A stretch of 64,000 nt of DNA from CAIUMH01 sp963758555 (GTDB taxonomy: Bacteria; Actinomycetota; Acidimicrobiia; Acidimicrobiales; RAAP-2): the NCBI GenBank assembly GCA_963758555.1, contig CAVWVW010000003.1, positions 1,922,001 through 1,986,000 of the forward strand, written 5' to 3'. The translations under genes and the position numbers were made by a program. Under the pieces are notes generated by a model. The model saw nothing but the letters and a program-made list of their open reading frames with translations. It was not told the origin of the DNA and ran no database searches. The stretch's first letter is position 1, and every line of letters begins with the position of its first letter. Positions 37,624 to 46,529 of this stretch are shown one piece after another.

Positions 37624-38091
37624 TTACTCCGCCAGCGTACCCACCCGGCGAACGTCTCCGCCAGCAGCGAGCTCTTGGCCCTCGGAGACGAGATCAGGCG
37701 CCAGCTCTCGCAGCGGGCTCAGCACGAAGCGTCGCTCGAACATCCGGGGGTGCGGGACCGTCAGCTCCTCGCTCGAGCGCTCCTCGCCGTCGACGTAGAG
37801 GACGTCGGCGTCGAGGGTCCTTGGACCGAAGCGCTCGAGGCGCACCCGCTCGGCGGCCTCCTCGAGGGCCCGGCACCGCTCGAGGAGCACCTCAGGGCTG
37901 TCGGAGGTCTCGAGCTCGACGACGAGGTTCAGGTAGAGACCCTGCGGAGGGCCGCCGACCGGCTCGGTCTCGAAGAGGCCGGAGACCGCCGTGACCTCTC
38001 CGGTCGCTCGAAGGGTGCGGATCGCTGCTCGCAGGTACGCCTCACGATCGCCGAGGTTCGCGCCGAGCCCCAGGAAGGCCCGTCGGCTCAC
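37624..38091 (-). CDS. folK: HPPK, 6-hydroxymethyl-7,8-dihydropterin pyrophosphokinase
   Basis: A 155-residue enzyme that pyrophosphorylates the pterin in folate synthesis. AFLGLGANLGDREAYL is the N-terminal signature and FGPRTLDADVLYVDG with VPHPRMFERRFVLSPL the catalytic and magnesium-binding region. The GTG start overlaps the folB stop by 4 nt. Confidence 0.93.
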   Translation of the reverse strand: MSRRAFLGLGANLGDREAYLRAAIRTLRATGEVTAVSGLFETEPVGGPPQGLYLNLVVELETSDSPEVLLERCRALEEAAERVRLERFGPRTLDADVLYVDGEERSSEELTVPHPRMFERRFVLSPLRELAPDLVSEGQELAAGGDVRRVGTLAE

Positions 38092-38453
38092 CGCTCGAGG
38101 CGCCGTCTCGCCGCCACCGTGCCCAGGTCCTCGTCAACCGGCGGGTGAAGCTTGGTCACCGTCACGACGACCGCGCTGATCCGATCGTCGCTCGTGAGCG
38201 CCTCGGCCGCGATCTCGCCGGCGAGGGACTCGAGCAGGTCGTGGTGCGCTCGGGTGGCGCACTGCGCAGCCAGGCGCACCAGCCCGGCGTAGTTCACGGT
38301 GTCGTGGAGATCGTCGCTGGCGACCGCCGCCGTGAAGTCCACCTCGACGTCCAGATCGATGGCGATGGGCTGCGGGGCCAGCTTCTCGGAGGCGAGCACG
38401 CCCACCGGTGCGTCGAGGTGCAGGCCCCGAAGCTCGAGTCGATCAGCGCTCAA
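38088..38453 (-). CDS. folB: dihydroneopterin aldolase
   Basis: A 121-residue T-fold enzyme that cleaves dihydroneopterin to the hydroxymethyl pterin used by FolK. LRGLHLDAPVGVLASEKLAPQPI contains the family start (usually a Tyr at the HGVxxxE position; here APVGVLASE), and DLHDTVNYAGLVRL is the typical second segment. TTG is the likely start, overlapping the upstream phosphatase-like gene stop by 4 nt. Confidence 0.9.
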   Translation of the reverse strand: MSADRLELRGLHLDAPVGVLASEKLAPQPIAIDLDVEVDFTAAVASDDLHDTVNYAGLVRLAAQCATRAHHDLLESLAGEIAAEALTSDDRISAVVVTVTKLHPPVDEDLGTVAARRRLER

Positions 38454-38956
38454 GGATGTGCCCGCAGCTGCGCAGCAGCCACCGTGAGCTCTCTGCCTTC
38501 GGGCCCGAGCGGGCGACCGAAGAGCCGCTCGACGACGCTCATCGCACTCGGCGCATCAGGCAGCCGCCCCGAGTAGGCCAGATAGCCGGCCACGATGCCG
38601 ATCGTGCGATCGCCGAGCTCGTCGTCGTGGACCAGGACCACCTCGCCCAGCCGCTGTCGATCGGCGACCTCGTCGAAGAGCGAGATGAGCGCAGCGCGCT
38701 GGTCGCCGACGAGCGGGATCGGATGGTGGCTCCAGGCCACACCGAGCTCGGTGTAGGCGGCGAGGTTCTGCGGCGCGGCGAGCAGCGAGATCACCACGTC
38801 GAAGCCGTTCTCGCGCAGCCAGATGATCTCCTCTTGGCGGCGGACCTTGCGGTGCGAGGTGCTCTGGCCACCCGGGCGCTCGCTGGCCGCCAGGCGCTCG
38901 GGCAGGACCCAGGTGAGGTGGCGAGGCGGGATGCCCGCTGCCCACTTGCCCTTCAC
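38450..38956 (-). CDS. dual-specificity-phosphatase-like protein with altered active site
   Basis: A 168-residue protein with the fold pattern of dual-specificity/tyrosine phosphatases: IIWLRENGFDVVISLLAAPQNLAAY, then HHPIPLVGD, then a P-loop-like segment. Where active enzymes have HC-x5-R, this one reads VHDDELGDRTIGIVAGYL, so the catalytic Cys is Asp111 while the Arg (117) is kept. It overlaps folP and folB by 4 nt each, tying it to the folate operon. A pseudophosphatase or a non-phosphatase pterin-related role is possible; the name is by structure pattern only. Confidence 0.6.
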   Translation of the reverse strand: MKGKWAAGIPPRHLTWVLPERLAASERPGGQSTSHRKVRRQEEIIWLRENGFDVVISLLAAPQNLAAYTELGVAWSHHPIPLVGDQRAALISLFDEVADRQRLGEVVLVHDDELGDRTIGIVAGYLAYSGRLPDAPSAMSVVERLFGRPLGPEGRELTVAAAQLRAHP

Positions 38957-39759
38957 GAGGCCACCGGCACGTCGACGAGGAGGCGGGCGGCGTCGACGGT
39001 CTCGGCCACGTCGTGGACGCGCACCATCGCCGCGCCCGCCACCATGGCTGCCACCGCGGTGGCCAGCGAGGCGTCGAGCCGCTCGGTGGCAGGGACGGGC
39101 TCGTCACGACCGCCCACGAGACCCAAGAAGCGCTTGCGTGAGGTCCCCACCACCAACCGGGCGTCGAGCGACGCCGCCAGCGAGACGAGCTCGTCGAGGT
39201 GGCCCAAGAGGCTCCAGTTGTGCGCGGCGGTCTTGCCGAAGCCGATCCCCGGGTCGAGCCACAGGTCCTCGACCCCTGCCGCTCGGGCCTCGTGCGCCCG
39301 CTCGGCCAGCCACGTCGAGACCTCAGCGACCACGTCGTCGTAGCGAGGGTCGACCTGCATCGTCTGCGGGGTCCCCTGGGCGTGCATGGCCACCCACGCG
39401 AGGCCCAGCTCACCGGCGAGCCCTGCCAGCGAGCCGCTGACGTCGTTGAGCATCACCGCGCCGGCGAGCGCCGCGGCCCGAGCCACGGCCGCCTTGGTGG
39501 TGTCGATGCTCACCGGCCCTGAGGCGCTCAGCGTCGAGACCACCTCGAGGACTCGTTCGAGCTCGGTGGCCTCATCGACAGGCGTGGCGCCCGGGCGCGT
39601 GGACTCCCCGCCGACGTCCACGATCGAGGCCCCCTGGTCGAAGAGCAGCCGACCCCGCTCGATGGCCGAGGCGGCGTCGGCGGTCCGCAGCTCAGCGAAG
39701 AAGGAGTCGGGGGTGACGTTGACGATCCCCATCACCGCCGCTGGCATGAGCTCAGGCAC
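38953..39759 (-). CDS. folP: dihydropteroate synthase
   Basis: A 268-residue TIM-barrel enzyme that joins the pterin pyrophosphate to p-aminobenzoate. MGIVNVTPDSFFAE, GGESTRPGATPV and LWLDPGIGFGKTAAHNW are the three conserved pterin and pABA-binding segments, with SRKRFLG before the end. It is the target of sulfonamides (family knowledge). Start at GTG; folE precedes it. Confidence 0.95.
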   Translation of the reverse strand: MPELMPAAVMGIVNVTPDSFFAELRTADAASAIERGRLLFDQGASIVDVGGESTRPGATPVDEATELERVLEVVSTLSASGPVSIDTTKAAVARAAALAGAVMLNDVSGSLAGLAGELGLAWVAMHAQGTPQTMQVDPRYDDVVAEVSTWLAERAHEARAAGVEDLWLDPGIGFGKTAAHNWSLLGHLDELVSLAASLDARLVVGTSRKRFLGLVGGRDEPVPATERLDASLATAVAAMVAGAAMVRVHDVAETVDAARLLVDVPVAS

Positions 39760-39797
39760 GGTCTGAGGCTAGCCGAACCCGGCGAAGGGCCCAAGCC

Positions 39798-40367
39798 TCA
39801 GCGACCGTGGATGAAGCCGAGGGCCTCGGTGCGCGTGGCCACGTCGGTGTGGAAGATCCCACGCACCGCAGAGGTCACCGTCACCGTGCCGGGCTTCTTG
39901 ACCCCTCGCATGGCCATGCAGAGGTGCTCTGCCTCGACGACCACCAGCACCCCTCGGGGCTCGAGGACCCCGGCGATGGCGTCGGCGATCTGAGACGTCA
40001 TCCGCTCTTGGACCTGGAGGCGCCGGGCGAAGCCCTCGACCGTGCGGGCCAGCTTGGAGAGCCCGGTGATCCGGCCGGACTCGCCCGGGATGTAGGCCAC
40101 GTGGGCCTTGCCCATGAAGGGGACCAGGTGGTGCTCGCACAGCGAGGTGAAGGGGATGTCGCGCACCATGACCATCTCGTCGTGCTGCTCTTCGAAGGTC
40201 ACCTTCAGGTGCTCGGTGGGATCGCTGTGCAGGCCCTCGAACAGCTCGGCGTACATGCTGGCGACCCGTCGAGGGGTCTCGAGCAGGCCGTTGCGCTCGG
40301 GATCCTCGCCGATCGCCTCGAGGATCTCTCTCACGTTGTGCTCGATGCGCTCGAGATCGACCGTCAT
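39798..40367 (-). CDS. folE: GTP cyclohydrolase I
   Basis: A 189-residue enzyme opening the folate pathway by converting GTP to dihydroneopterin triphosphate. Zinc ligands lie in SLCEHHLVPF and the later LCMAMRG segment, with GLSKLARTVEGFARRLQVQE between them. Order folE-folP-(DSP)-folB-folK is the actinobacterial one; ftsH, often found beside folE, is missing here. Confidence 0.95.
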   Translation of the reverse strand: MTVDLERIEHNVREILEAIGEDPERNGLLETPRRVASMYAELFEGLHSDPTEHLKVTFEEQHDEMVMVRDIPFTSLCEHHLVPFMGKAHVAYIPGESGRITGLSKLARTVEGFARRLQVQERMTSQIADAIAGVLEPRGVLVVVEAEHLCMAMRGVKKPGTVTVTSAVRGIFHTDVATRTEALGFIHGR

Positions 40368-40434
40368 GCCTCAACCCTCCTCGCCGGCTCCGCTGGTGTC
40401 GCAGCGACACTAGGGGCGCCGATGCCCCCTCGGT

Positions 40435-41916
40435 TCAGTCGGCGTCCTTGCCGACGTAGCGATAGATGGCGTCGAGGTTGCGGTAGCGCTCCGCGACGTC
40501 GAGCCCGTAGCCCACGACGAAGTCCGACTCGATCTCGAAGCCGACGTAGCGCAGCACCTGATCGACGCGCAGCGAGCCGGCCTTGACCAGCAGGGCGCAG
40601 ACCTCGATCGACGACGCTCCTCGAGCACCCAGGTACTTGCGCAGGTAGTTGAGGGTGAGACCCGAGTCGATCACGTCTTCGACGACCAGCACGTGACGGC
40701 CCGTGAGGTCGACGTCGAGGTCCTTGACGATCCGCACGATCCCTGAGGTCTTCGTCGCCGTGCCGTAGGACGACACCGCCATGAAGTCCACGTCGACGGG
40801 GAGCTCGATGGCTTGGGCCAGATCGCTGATGAAGTGCATCGCGCCCTTGAGCACGCCGACGAGCAGCGGTGCCTCGTCGGCGTAGTCGGTGGTGATCTGG
40901 GCGCCGAGCTCGGCGACACGGCGCTGGATCTGGGCGGCGGAGACCACCACGTCACCGAGATCATGGGCGGCCCAGGCCGGTGCCTCGCTCGCCTCGCTCG
41001 ACCCGTCCACTTCGGCCAGGGTACCCGAGGTCTGACGGACGAGGCGAAGGCGTCCCCGGCGTCGCGCCACCCGCCACGACCCTGCCAGCTCAGTGGCCAC
41101 GGCTCGTCCCTCGACGACCGCTCGCACACGAGCCAGCTCGCCGGCGCTCGGCGGGTGGGACTCACCGTCGACGGCGCGAGCGGCTCTGAGCCATGACCGG
41201 AGCGCCCGATCACCGAGCGCTCGTGGCGCGGCCAGCACGCTGGCCACGTCCGTCGGGTCGGGGACCAGCTCATCGGTGAGCGCTTCTAAGAGCTCGACGT
41301 CGTGGCGCGTGCTGCTCGCGGTGCGGGCCAGCAGCGGGACGAGGTCCCGCCCGGCGAGCTCGCTCAGGAACGGGACGAGCTCTGCTCGCACCCGGTTGCG
41401 AAGGTGGATCGGATCGGCGTTGGAGGGATCGACGACGACCGGAACGCCCTCGTGGCGACAGAGCTCATGGAGCGCGGCGCGGCGCAGACCCAAGACCGGG
41501 TGCCTGGGCCCAGGAGCCATGGCCGCGATCCCATCGAGGCCCGCTCCTCGCAAGAGGTTCAACAGCACCGTCTCGGCCTGGTCGTCCATGGTGTGCCCGG
41601 TGGCGGCGTCAAAGGGAAGGACCGCTCGGCGGGCCGCTCGTGCTCGCGCCTCGAGGTTGGCTCCCGGCTCGAGGGAGACCACGTGCGCCACGAAGCCGGC
41701 GCCGAGCCGCTCAGCGAGCGCCTTGACCAGCTCGGCCTCGTCGCCCGAGCCGTCACGCAGACCGTGATCGACGTGGTGGAGCACCACCCCTCGACCGGTC
41801 GCCGCCGCCAAGAGGGCGAGCGCCGACGAGTCTGGCCCTCCCGAGCACGCCACCTCGAGCACGCCGCTCGGTGCGAACGTGGTCGCCGAGACGAGCTCGT
41901 CGAGCTCCGGGCTCAC
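40435..41916 (-). CDS. tilS-hpt: TilS-Hpt fusion: tRNA(Ile)-lysidine synthase plus hypoxanthine phosphoribosyltransferase
   Basis: One uninterrupted frame of 493 residues. The N-terminal half is TilS, with the PP-loop ACSGGPDSSALALLAA and VLHHVDHGLRDGS, which modifies the wobble base of the AUA-reading tRNA. From about residue 310 a phosphoribosyltransferase follows with EAPLLVGVLKGAMHFISDLA, the PRPP loop VLVVEDVIDSGLTL and FVVGYGLD, as in HGPRT. In most Actinobacteria tilS and hpt are adjacent separate genes. Start GTG overlaps the zincin stop (GTGA). No frameshift is needed to obtain the fusion. Confidence 0.9.
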   Translation of the reverse strand: MSPELDELVSATTFAPSGVLEVACSGGPDSSALALLAAATGRGVVLHHVDHGLRDGSGDEAELVKALAERLGAGFVAHVVSLEPGANLEARARAARRAVLPFDAATGHTMDDQAETVLLNLLRGAGLDGIAAMAPGPRHPVLGLRRAALHELCRHEGVPVVVDPSNADPIHLRNRVRAELVPFLSELAGRDLVPLLARTASSTRHDVELLEALTDELVPDPTDVASVLAAPRALGDRALRSWLRAARAVDGESHPPSAGELARVRAVVEGRAVATELAGSWRVARRRGRLRLVRQTSGTLAEVDGSSEASEAPAWAAHDLGDVVVSAAQIQRRVAELGAQITTDYADEAPLLVGVLKGAMHFISDLAQAIELPVDVDFMAVSSYGTATKTSGIVRIVKDLDVDLTGRHVLVVEDVIDSGLTLNYLRKYLGARGASSIEVCALLVKAGSLRVDQVLRYVGFEIESDFVVGYGLDVAERYRNLDAIYRYVGKDAD

Positions 41917-42971
41917 GACGTGAGGGCACCGCTGGCTCGCGCCAGCCATCGCTCCGGTTCACGCAGCTCGACCATGGTCGGCATCGAGTCAGGCGAGTCG
42001 AAGAGCTCGCGGACGAGCGACGGACCGCCCGCGTCTCGGAGGGCTCGCACGAACTGCTCGCCCTCCGCGTACTGGCGCATCTTGGCCTCGATCCCGAGCA
42101 GCTGGGCGAGCAGCCTCGCCGGCGCACCGGCGTCCTCTCGGCGGTGGCGCAGCACCTCATGGAAGCGCTCGGCGTCGGGCACCAGCTCTCGAGCGGCCAC
42201 GTCCATGACCACCTCGCCGTGCCCTTCGAGGACGCTCATCAGCGCCGAGAGCCGCGAGAGCGCGTCCAGCTGCGCCTCGCTGGCCACCAAGCCGACCAAG
42301 CCGTGCTCAGAGAGCGGGTTGCGACCGCCCACGACCTCGGTGGCAGCTCGGGTGAGCCCCGAGAGGACCGACTTGGCTCCCGAGGGGACCACGCCGAGGA
42401 CCTCGTCGATCAAGCCGAGGAACGTGGTGCGCAGCCACGGCACGCCGGTGAACTGGGCGCGGTGCGTGGTCTCGTGCAGGGCGAGCCACAGGCGGAACTG
42501 CGCGGGATCGAAGCCGTGACGCTGCTCGAGGGCCACGATGTTGGGCCCCACGTAGCTGATGACGTCCTCGTGCTCGGTGATCTCCTCACCGACCAAGACG
42601 TCGTACTGGCCGAGCACCCGGTTCGACAGCCACGCCAGCATGCCGGCCAGCTCGACGGCTCCCGCCTTGGACGAGGCTTGGGCCAGCACCTTCGGGGGAG
42701 GTCGCCGCTCCGCCATGGCTCGGGCCATCGCCGGTCCGGCCAGGCGCTCGACGCCGGCGGCAGCCGAGCCGACCCAGGCCGCCCGATCGAGGACCCGGGC
42801 GCGCGGGGTGCCGGGGGGATCGAGGCGCGCCTCGTTGGCCACGTGCTCCTGGGCGACCTGGGAGAGCGCCGTGAGCTCGAGCTCCATGGGCCCCGGGCGG
42901 TACGCAGGGCTCACCGAGCGGCGGCGAGCCAAGCTCCCGCCGAGGCGAGCAGCCAGGTCGACGTCGATCAG
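41913..42971 (-). CDS. DUF2342 zinc-dependent metallopeptidase-like protein (zincin)
   Basis: A protein of about 352 residues with the zincin motif HETTH in LALHETTHRAQFTGVPWL, preceded by YVGPNIVALEQR; this is the DUF2342 family found next to tilS/hpt in Actinobacteria and of unknown substrate. The initiation codon is uncertain: no ATG, GTG or TTG lies at the expected place, and a CTG 13 nt after the upstream stop, behind GAGGA, is my best guess. An undetected indel at the 5' end is an alternative. The Pro/Ser-rich residues of the longer frame are a shadow of the anti-sigma gene. Confidence 0.8.
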   Translation of the reverse strand: MIDVDLAARLGGSLARRRSVSPAYRPGPMELELTALSQVAQEHVANEARLDPPGTPRARVLDRAAWVGSAAAGVERLAGPAMARAMAERRPPPKVLAQASSKAGAVELAGMLAWLSNRVLGQYDVLVGEEITEHEDVISYVGPNIVALEQRHGFDPAQFRLWLALHETTHRAQFTGVPWLRTTFLGLIDEVLGVVPSGAKSVLSGLTRAATEVVGGRNPLSEHGLVGLVASEAQLDALSRLSALMSVLEGHGEVVMDVAARELVPDAERFHEVLRHRREDAGAPARLLAQLLGIEAKMRQYAEGEQFVRALRDAGGPSLVRELFDSPDSMPTMVELREPERWLARASGALTS

Positions 42972-42984
42972 CGCCGCTCGGTCC

Positions 42985-43260
42985 TCAGGCTCCCCCGGCG
43001 TGGTCGGCCTCCTTGGCCAGAGCCGCTGCGATGCGGTCGCGGAGCGCCTCGGGGACTCGGTCCCGGCAGCGATCGGCCACGACGGCTCGCAGCTCGACCT
43101 CGAAGCTGGCCGCCGCACCACAGGGGGCGCAGCGCTCCAGGTGGGCGGAGATCTCGGCGCGGCGCTCATCGGTGAGCTCGCCGTCGAGGTAGCCGTAGAG
43201 CTCGTGGACGGCGTTGGTGCAGTCGTTCGGGAACATCGATCGCATCTCGTTCTCGCTCAC
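42985..43260 (-). CDS. zinc-binding anti-sigma factor (RsrA-like)
   Basis: A 91-residue protein with the ZAS pattern: NDCTNAVHELYGYLDGEL followed by HLERCAPCG, i.e. His-x3-Cys-x2-Cys plus an upstream Cys. In the SigR/RsrA system thiol oxidation releases zinc and frees the sigma factor. The GTG start is one base after the sigma stop. The C-terminal helix (PEALRDRIAAALA) fits the family. Confidence 0.87.
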   Translation of the reverse strand: MSENEMRSMFPNDCTNAVHELYGYLDGELTDERRAEISAHLERCAPCGAAASFEVELRAVVADRCRDRVPEALRDRIAAALAKEADHAGGA

Positions 43261-43261
43261 C

Positions 43262-43858
43262 TCACCCCTCCTCGTTCGCTCTGGAGCCCACGCCGATGAG
43301 GCCGTGCGCCTCTGCATAGGGTGCCAACGCCTTTTGCAGCGCCTTTCTTCCCCGGTGCAGGCGGCTCATGACGGTGCCCTGGGGCACCTCGGTGATCTCG
43401 GCGATCTCGGCGTAGCTGAAACCCTCCACGTCGGCGAGGTAGACCGCCATGCGAAAGACCTCGGGCAGCGAGTCGAGGGCTTCTTTGACCTCGTCGTCAG
43501 AGATGGTCAAGAGCGCCTCTTCCTCGGCGCTGGCTGAGCCCGCCGCCTCCGAGGTGCTCGACAGCCGATGGAAGAGATAGAGGTCTTCGACGTCTTCGAC
43601 GTCGGTCACCTCGGGTCGGCGCTGCTTGGCCCGGTAGAGGTTGATGTAGGTGTTGGTCAGGATCCGATAGAGCCACGCCCGCAGGTTCGTGCCCTCGGTG
43701 AAGCTGGGATAGGCGCGGTAGGCCTTCAGATAGGTCTCTTGGACGAGGTCCTCGGCGTCGGCCGCGTTGTGGGTCATCCGCATGGCCGCCGAGAAGAGCG
43801 CGTCCATGTAGCCCATCGCCTCGTCGGAGAACGTCGCCTGGTCAGCCACGCCGTCCAA
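43262..43858 (-). CDS. sigR: ECF sigma factor of the SigR/SigH type
   Basis: A 198-residue group IV sigma factor. Region 2 has AADAEDLVQETYLKAYRAYPSF and NLRAWLYRILTNTYIN, which is the characteristic SigR/SigH spelling. Region 4 reads GFSYAEIAEITEVPQGTVMSRLHRGRKALQKAL. Directly followed by its anti-sigma gene, it probably controls the oxidative and disulfide-stress regulon. Specific target promoters were not identified in the window. Confidence 0.92.
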   Translation of the reverse strand: MDGVADQATFSDEAMGYMDALFSAAMRMTHNAADAEDLVQETYLKAYRAYPSFTEGTNLRAWLYRILTNTYINLYRAKQRRPEVTDVEDVEDLYLFHRLSSTSEAAGSASAEEEALLTISDDEVKEALDSLPEVFRMAVYLADVEGFSYAEIAEITEVPQGTVMSRLHRGRKALQKALAPYAEAHGLIGVGSRANEEG

Positions 43859-43859
43859 C

Positions 43860-44729
43860 CTAGGGGGTGGGACGCGGGCCTTGCTCGGCGCGCGCTTGCG
43901 CGAGCCGCTCTCGGCGCCGGCGCGCGAGCCAGGGGCCCACCAGGCGGGCGAGCAGGTACAGCCCGAAGCTGATGCCCGTCACGAAGACGGTGGGCGGCAC
44001 CGACGAGCCCGAGAGCGAGCACACGATGCCCCCGTCGGTGGCCACCAGCGCCAAGAGGATCGACAGAGCGGTCACCGCCATCGGCGAGGCGGCCAGTCGC
44101 TGGGCGGAGGCGGCAGGCGTGATGGCCAGGGAGAGCACGAGCAGCGTGCCCACGATCTGGGCGGCCTCGGTGACGGTGACCGCCAAGAGGACCAGGAAGA
44201 TCAGACCCAGCCAGCGCGTCGGCACGCCTCGTGCTTGGGCGAGGTCTGGGTCCACGGACGAGAAGAGCAAGGGTCGATAGATGGTGATCATGGCGGCGGC
44301 CACCACCACCGCGAGCCCTACGAGCAAGGCGAGCGAGCTGGTGGAGACGCCGAAGATGTCACCGAACAAGATGTTCGTCGCCGCGGTGGCGTAGCCCTGG
44401 TAGTGGCTGAGCAGCAGCACCCCGAGCCCGAGCCCCGCCGCCAAGACGACGCCGATCGCCGAGTCCCGCTCGCGCTGTCGCTCACCCAGGGCTCCGAAGA
44501 GCCCGGCGACCACCACCGAGCCGATGAGGGCGCCGGCGACGGGGTTGGACGCGATGACCAGGCCCGCGGCGGCCCCGGTGAAGGAGAGCTCGGCCGCGCC
44601 GTGCACGGCGAAGGCCATCGAGCGAGCGATCACGAAGGGACCGATCAGCCCGCAGATCAGGGCGATCAGCGTGCCGGCGATCAGGGCATGCTGGGCGAAG
44701 GGCAGCTGGAGGTAGCCGGTCAGTCCCAT
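43860..44729 (-). CDS. znuB: zinc/manganese ABC transporter permease
   Basis: A 289-residue polytopic permease of the metal-ion ABC-3 family, starting MGLTGYLQLPFAQHALIAGTL and containing the conserved GAAELSFTGAAAGLV segment near span 2. It forms the membrane channel for the adjacent ATPase and binding protein. It overlaps znuC by 10 nt. Confidence 0.9.
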   Translation of the reverse strand: MGLTGYLQLPFAQHALIAGTLIALICGLIGPFVIARSMAFAVHGAAELSFTGAAAGLVIASNPVAGALIGSVVVAGLFGALGERQRERDSAIGVVLAAGLGLGVLLLSHYQGYATAATNILFGDIFGVSTSSLALLVGLAVVVAAAMITIYRPLLFSSVDPDLAQARGVPTRWLGLIFLVLLAVTVTEAAQIVGTLLVLSLAITPAASAQRLAASPMAVTALSILLALVATDGGIVCSLSGSSVPPTVFVTGISFGLYLLARLVGPWLARRRRERLAQARAEQGPRPTP

Positions 44730-45547
44730 GGACCGTCCTCGTGGGCGTGGTCGTGGTGGTGGCCCAAGAGCTGGTTGGCCGACTCGTCACCCGCCACCAC
44801 CACGATGCGACCTCCCACCTCGACCACCTCGACGGTGGCGCCGTAGAGATCCGACAACCGCTCGGTGGTGAGCACCTCGTGAGGCGTGCCCACCGCAGCG
44901 CGGCCCTGGACCAGGTAGAGCAGCCGATCGACCAGCGGCAGGATCGGGTTGATCTCGTGAGTGACGAAGAGCACCGCGGCGTCACGCTCGGTGCGCTGGC
45001 GATCGATCAGCTCGATCACCTGGGCTTGGCGACGAAGGTCGAGAGCTAAGAGCGGCTCATCGCAGAGCAGGACCGACGGCTCACCCAAGAGGGCCTGCGC
45101 GATGCGGAGCCGCTGCTGCTCACCGCCAGAGAGCATGCCGACCGGGGCGTCGGCGTAGCCCTCCGCGCCCACCGCCACCAGGGCTTCGTCGATGGCCTGA
45201 CGTTCGGCCTTTCGAGCCCAGGGCAGACCGAGCCGAGAGCCAGAGAGCCCGAGGCCCACCAGCTCGCGCCCTCTGATCGGCAGGTCGCGGTCGAAATCTC
45301 GGTGCTGGGGGATGTAGCCCACATGCCGGCGCGCCTGGCGAGGAGCGAGGCCATCGACCTCGACGAGGCCGGCCAGCGGCTGCAAGATGCCGAGGAGCAC
45401 CTTGAGCAGCGTGGTCTTGCCCGATCCGTTCGGACCGAGGACGGCGACGACCTCGCCGGGCTGGATCTCGAGGTCCAGCGGGCCGACGAGGGTGCGAGCC
45501 CCGTAGCCAGCCTCCAGGCCGGCGAGCTTGATCGCCGGGGTGCTCAC
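44720..45547 (-). CDS. znuC: zinc/manganese ABC transporter ATP-binding protein
   Basis: A 275-residue ATPase with Walker A (GPNGSGKTT), signature (MLSGGEQQRLRIA), Walker B (SVLLCDEPLLALD) and H-loop (VTHEINPI). The C-terminus is rich in His and Asp (LLGHHHDHAHEDGPWD), a typical metal-buffering tail. The start GTG overlaps the znuA stop by 4 nt. Confidence 0.92.
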   Translation of the reverse strand: MSTPAIKLAGLEAGYGARTLVGPLDLEIQPGEVVAVLGPNGSGKTTLLKVLLGILQPLAGLVEVDGLAPRQARRHVGYIPQHRDFDRDLPIRGRELVGLGLSGSRLGLPWARKAERQAIDEALVAVGAEGYADAPVGMLSGGEQQRLRIAQALLGEPSVLLCDEPLLALDLRRQAQVIELIDRQRTERDAAVLFVTHEINPILPLVDRLLYLVQGRAAVGTPHEVLTTERLSDLYGATVEVVEVGGRIVVVAGDESANQLLGHHHDHAHEDGPWD

Positions 45548-46506
45548 GAGCCTGTCCCAGCGGTGGCAGCGGTGGTGCTGCGGAGCCCCAGGGCGGCGCT
45601 CAGCGTGGCGATCTGGTGGGCCTGCCACGCCACGAAGCTGGTGGCTCTCGGCTCGACCAGCTCGCTGACGCCGACCACCGGGATCTTGGCTGCTCTGGCC
45701 TGCGCGACCACGTCGTTCGTGACCGGGCTGACCGTCTCGGTGTTCTCGATGAGCACCTTGACCCGTCGATGGACCAAGAGGTCGTTCATCTGGGTGGTCG
45801 CTTGGGCATCAGGTTCCTGGCCAGCCTCGATGGCGAGCGAGAACGCCGAGGGGGACGCCACCACCAAGCCAGCCTGTGCCAGCAGGTAGCCGGCCACCCG
45901 CTCGGTCTGGGCGACCGCGGTCCCCCCTCGAGCAGCCTTGAGCCGACCAAGCGCCTGGTCGAGGGAGGAGAGCGATCGATCGAAGTGCTGGAGGTTCCTC
46001 ATATAAGAGGCGCGATGCGACGGATCGGCGGTGGCGAAGGCGGTCTCGATGGCCTGGGCCACCTGCGGCACCCGATCGAGCGAGTACCACAGATGCGGGT
46101 TGGTCCCGTCGCCGTGGAGCCCGAGGACCGTCGCTGCGGTGATCACCGAGCGGGCGTGGGCAGACCCCGTCGAGAGCAGGCCGTCCATGAACGAGTCGTA
46201 ACCGAGCCCGTTGTCGATCACCACTGATGCTTGCGCCACCTGGGCGGCGACCAGGGCGGTCGGCGTGTACTCGTGAGGGTCCACGTTGGGGTTGGCGATC
46301 ACCGAGGTCACCTGGGCGTCGCTCCCACCGATGGCCTCCGCCACGGCGCCCCAGGGGCTCTCGGCCGCCACCACGGAGAGCTTGGTGCTCGAGGTGCCCT
46401 GCGCGGCCGAGGTCGAGCACGAGGCCAGCGCTGGGACCGCTCCGAGCAGCAGGGCGGCGAGGAGCGCTCTGGACCGCCCCCAAGGCTTGTTTGGAATCAT
46501 TCTCAT
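45544..46506 (-). CDS. znuA: zinc/manganese-binding lipoprotein (cluster A-I)
   Basis: A 320-residue lipoprotein: signal peptide with lipobox LASC, then a metal-binding protein fold with ESPWGAVAEAIGG, the ligand His in NVDPHEYTPTA, TNPHLWYSLDRVP for the second His, and LIENTETV near the third position. The long His/Asp loop of many ZnuA proteins is missing. The start is the first ATG after a divergent 45-nt spacer that holds a likely Zur site. Confidence 0.9.
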   Translation of the reverse strand: MRMIPNKPWGRSRALLAALLLGAVPALASCSTSAAQGTSSTKLSVVAAESPWGAVAEAIGGSDAQVTSVIANPNVDPHEYTPTALVAAQVAQASVVIDNGLGYDSFMDGLLSTGSAHARSVITAATVLGLHGDGTNPHLWYSLDRVPQVAQAIETAFATADPSHRASYMRNLQHFDRSLSSLDQALGRLKAARGGTAVAQTERVAGYLLAQAGLVVASPSAFSLAIEAGQEPDAQATTQMNDLLVHRRVKVLIENTETVSPVTNDVVAQARAAKIPVVGVSELVEPRATSFVAWQAHQIATLSAALGLRSTTAATAGTGS

Positions 46507-46529
46507 CAAGAGTGCAGCGTACCTGAGAA

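Noticed and set aside
41871..43175. 434-residue plus-strand frame opposite the zincin gene
   Set aside because: Antisense shadow; the HETTH zincin on the minus strand is clearly real.
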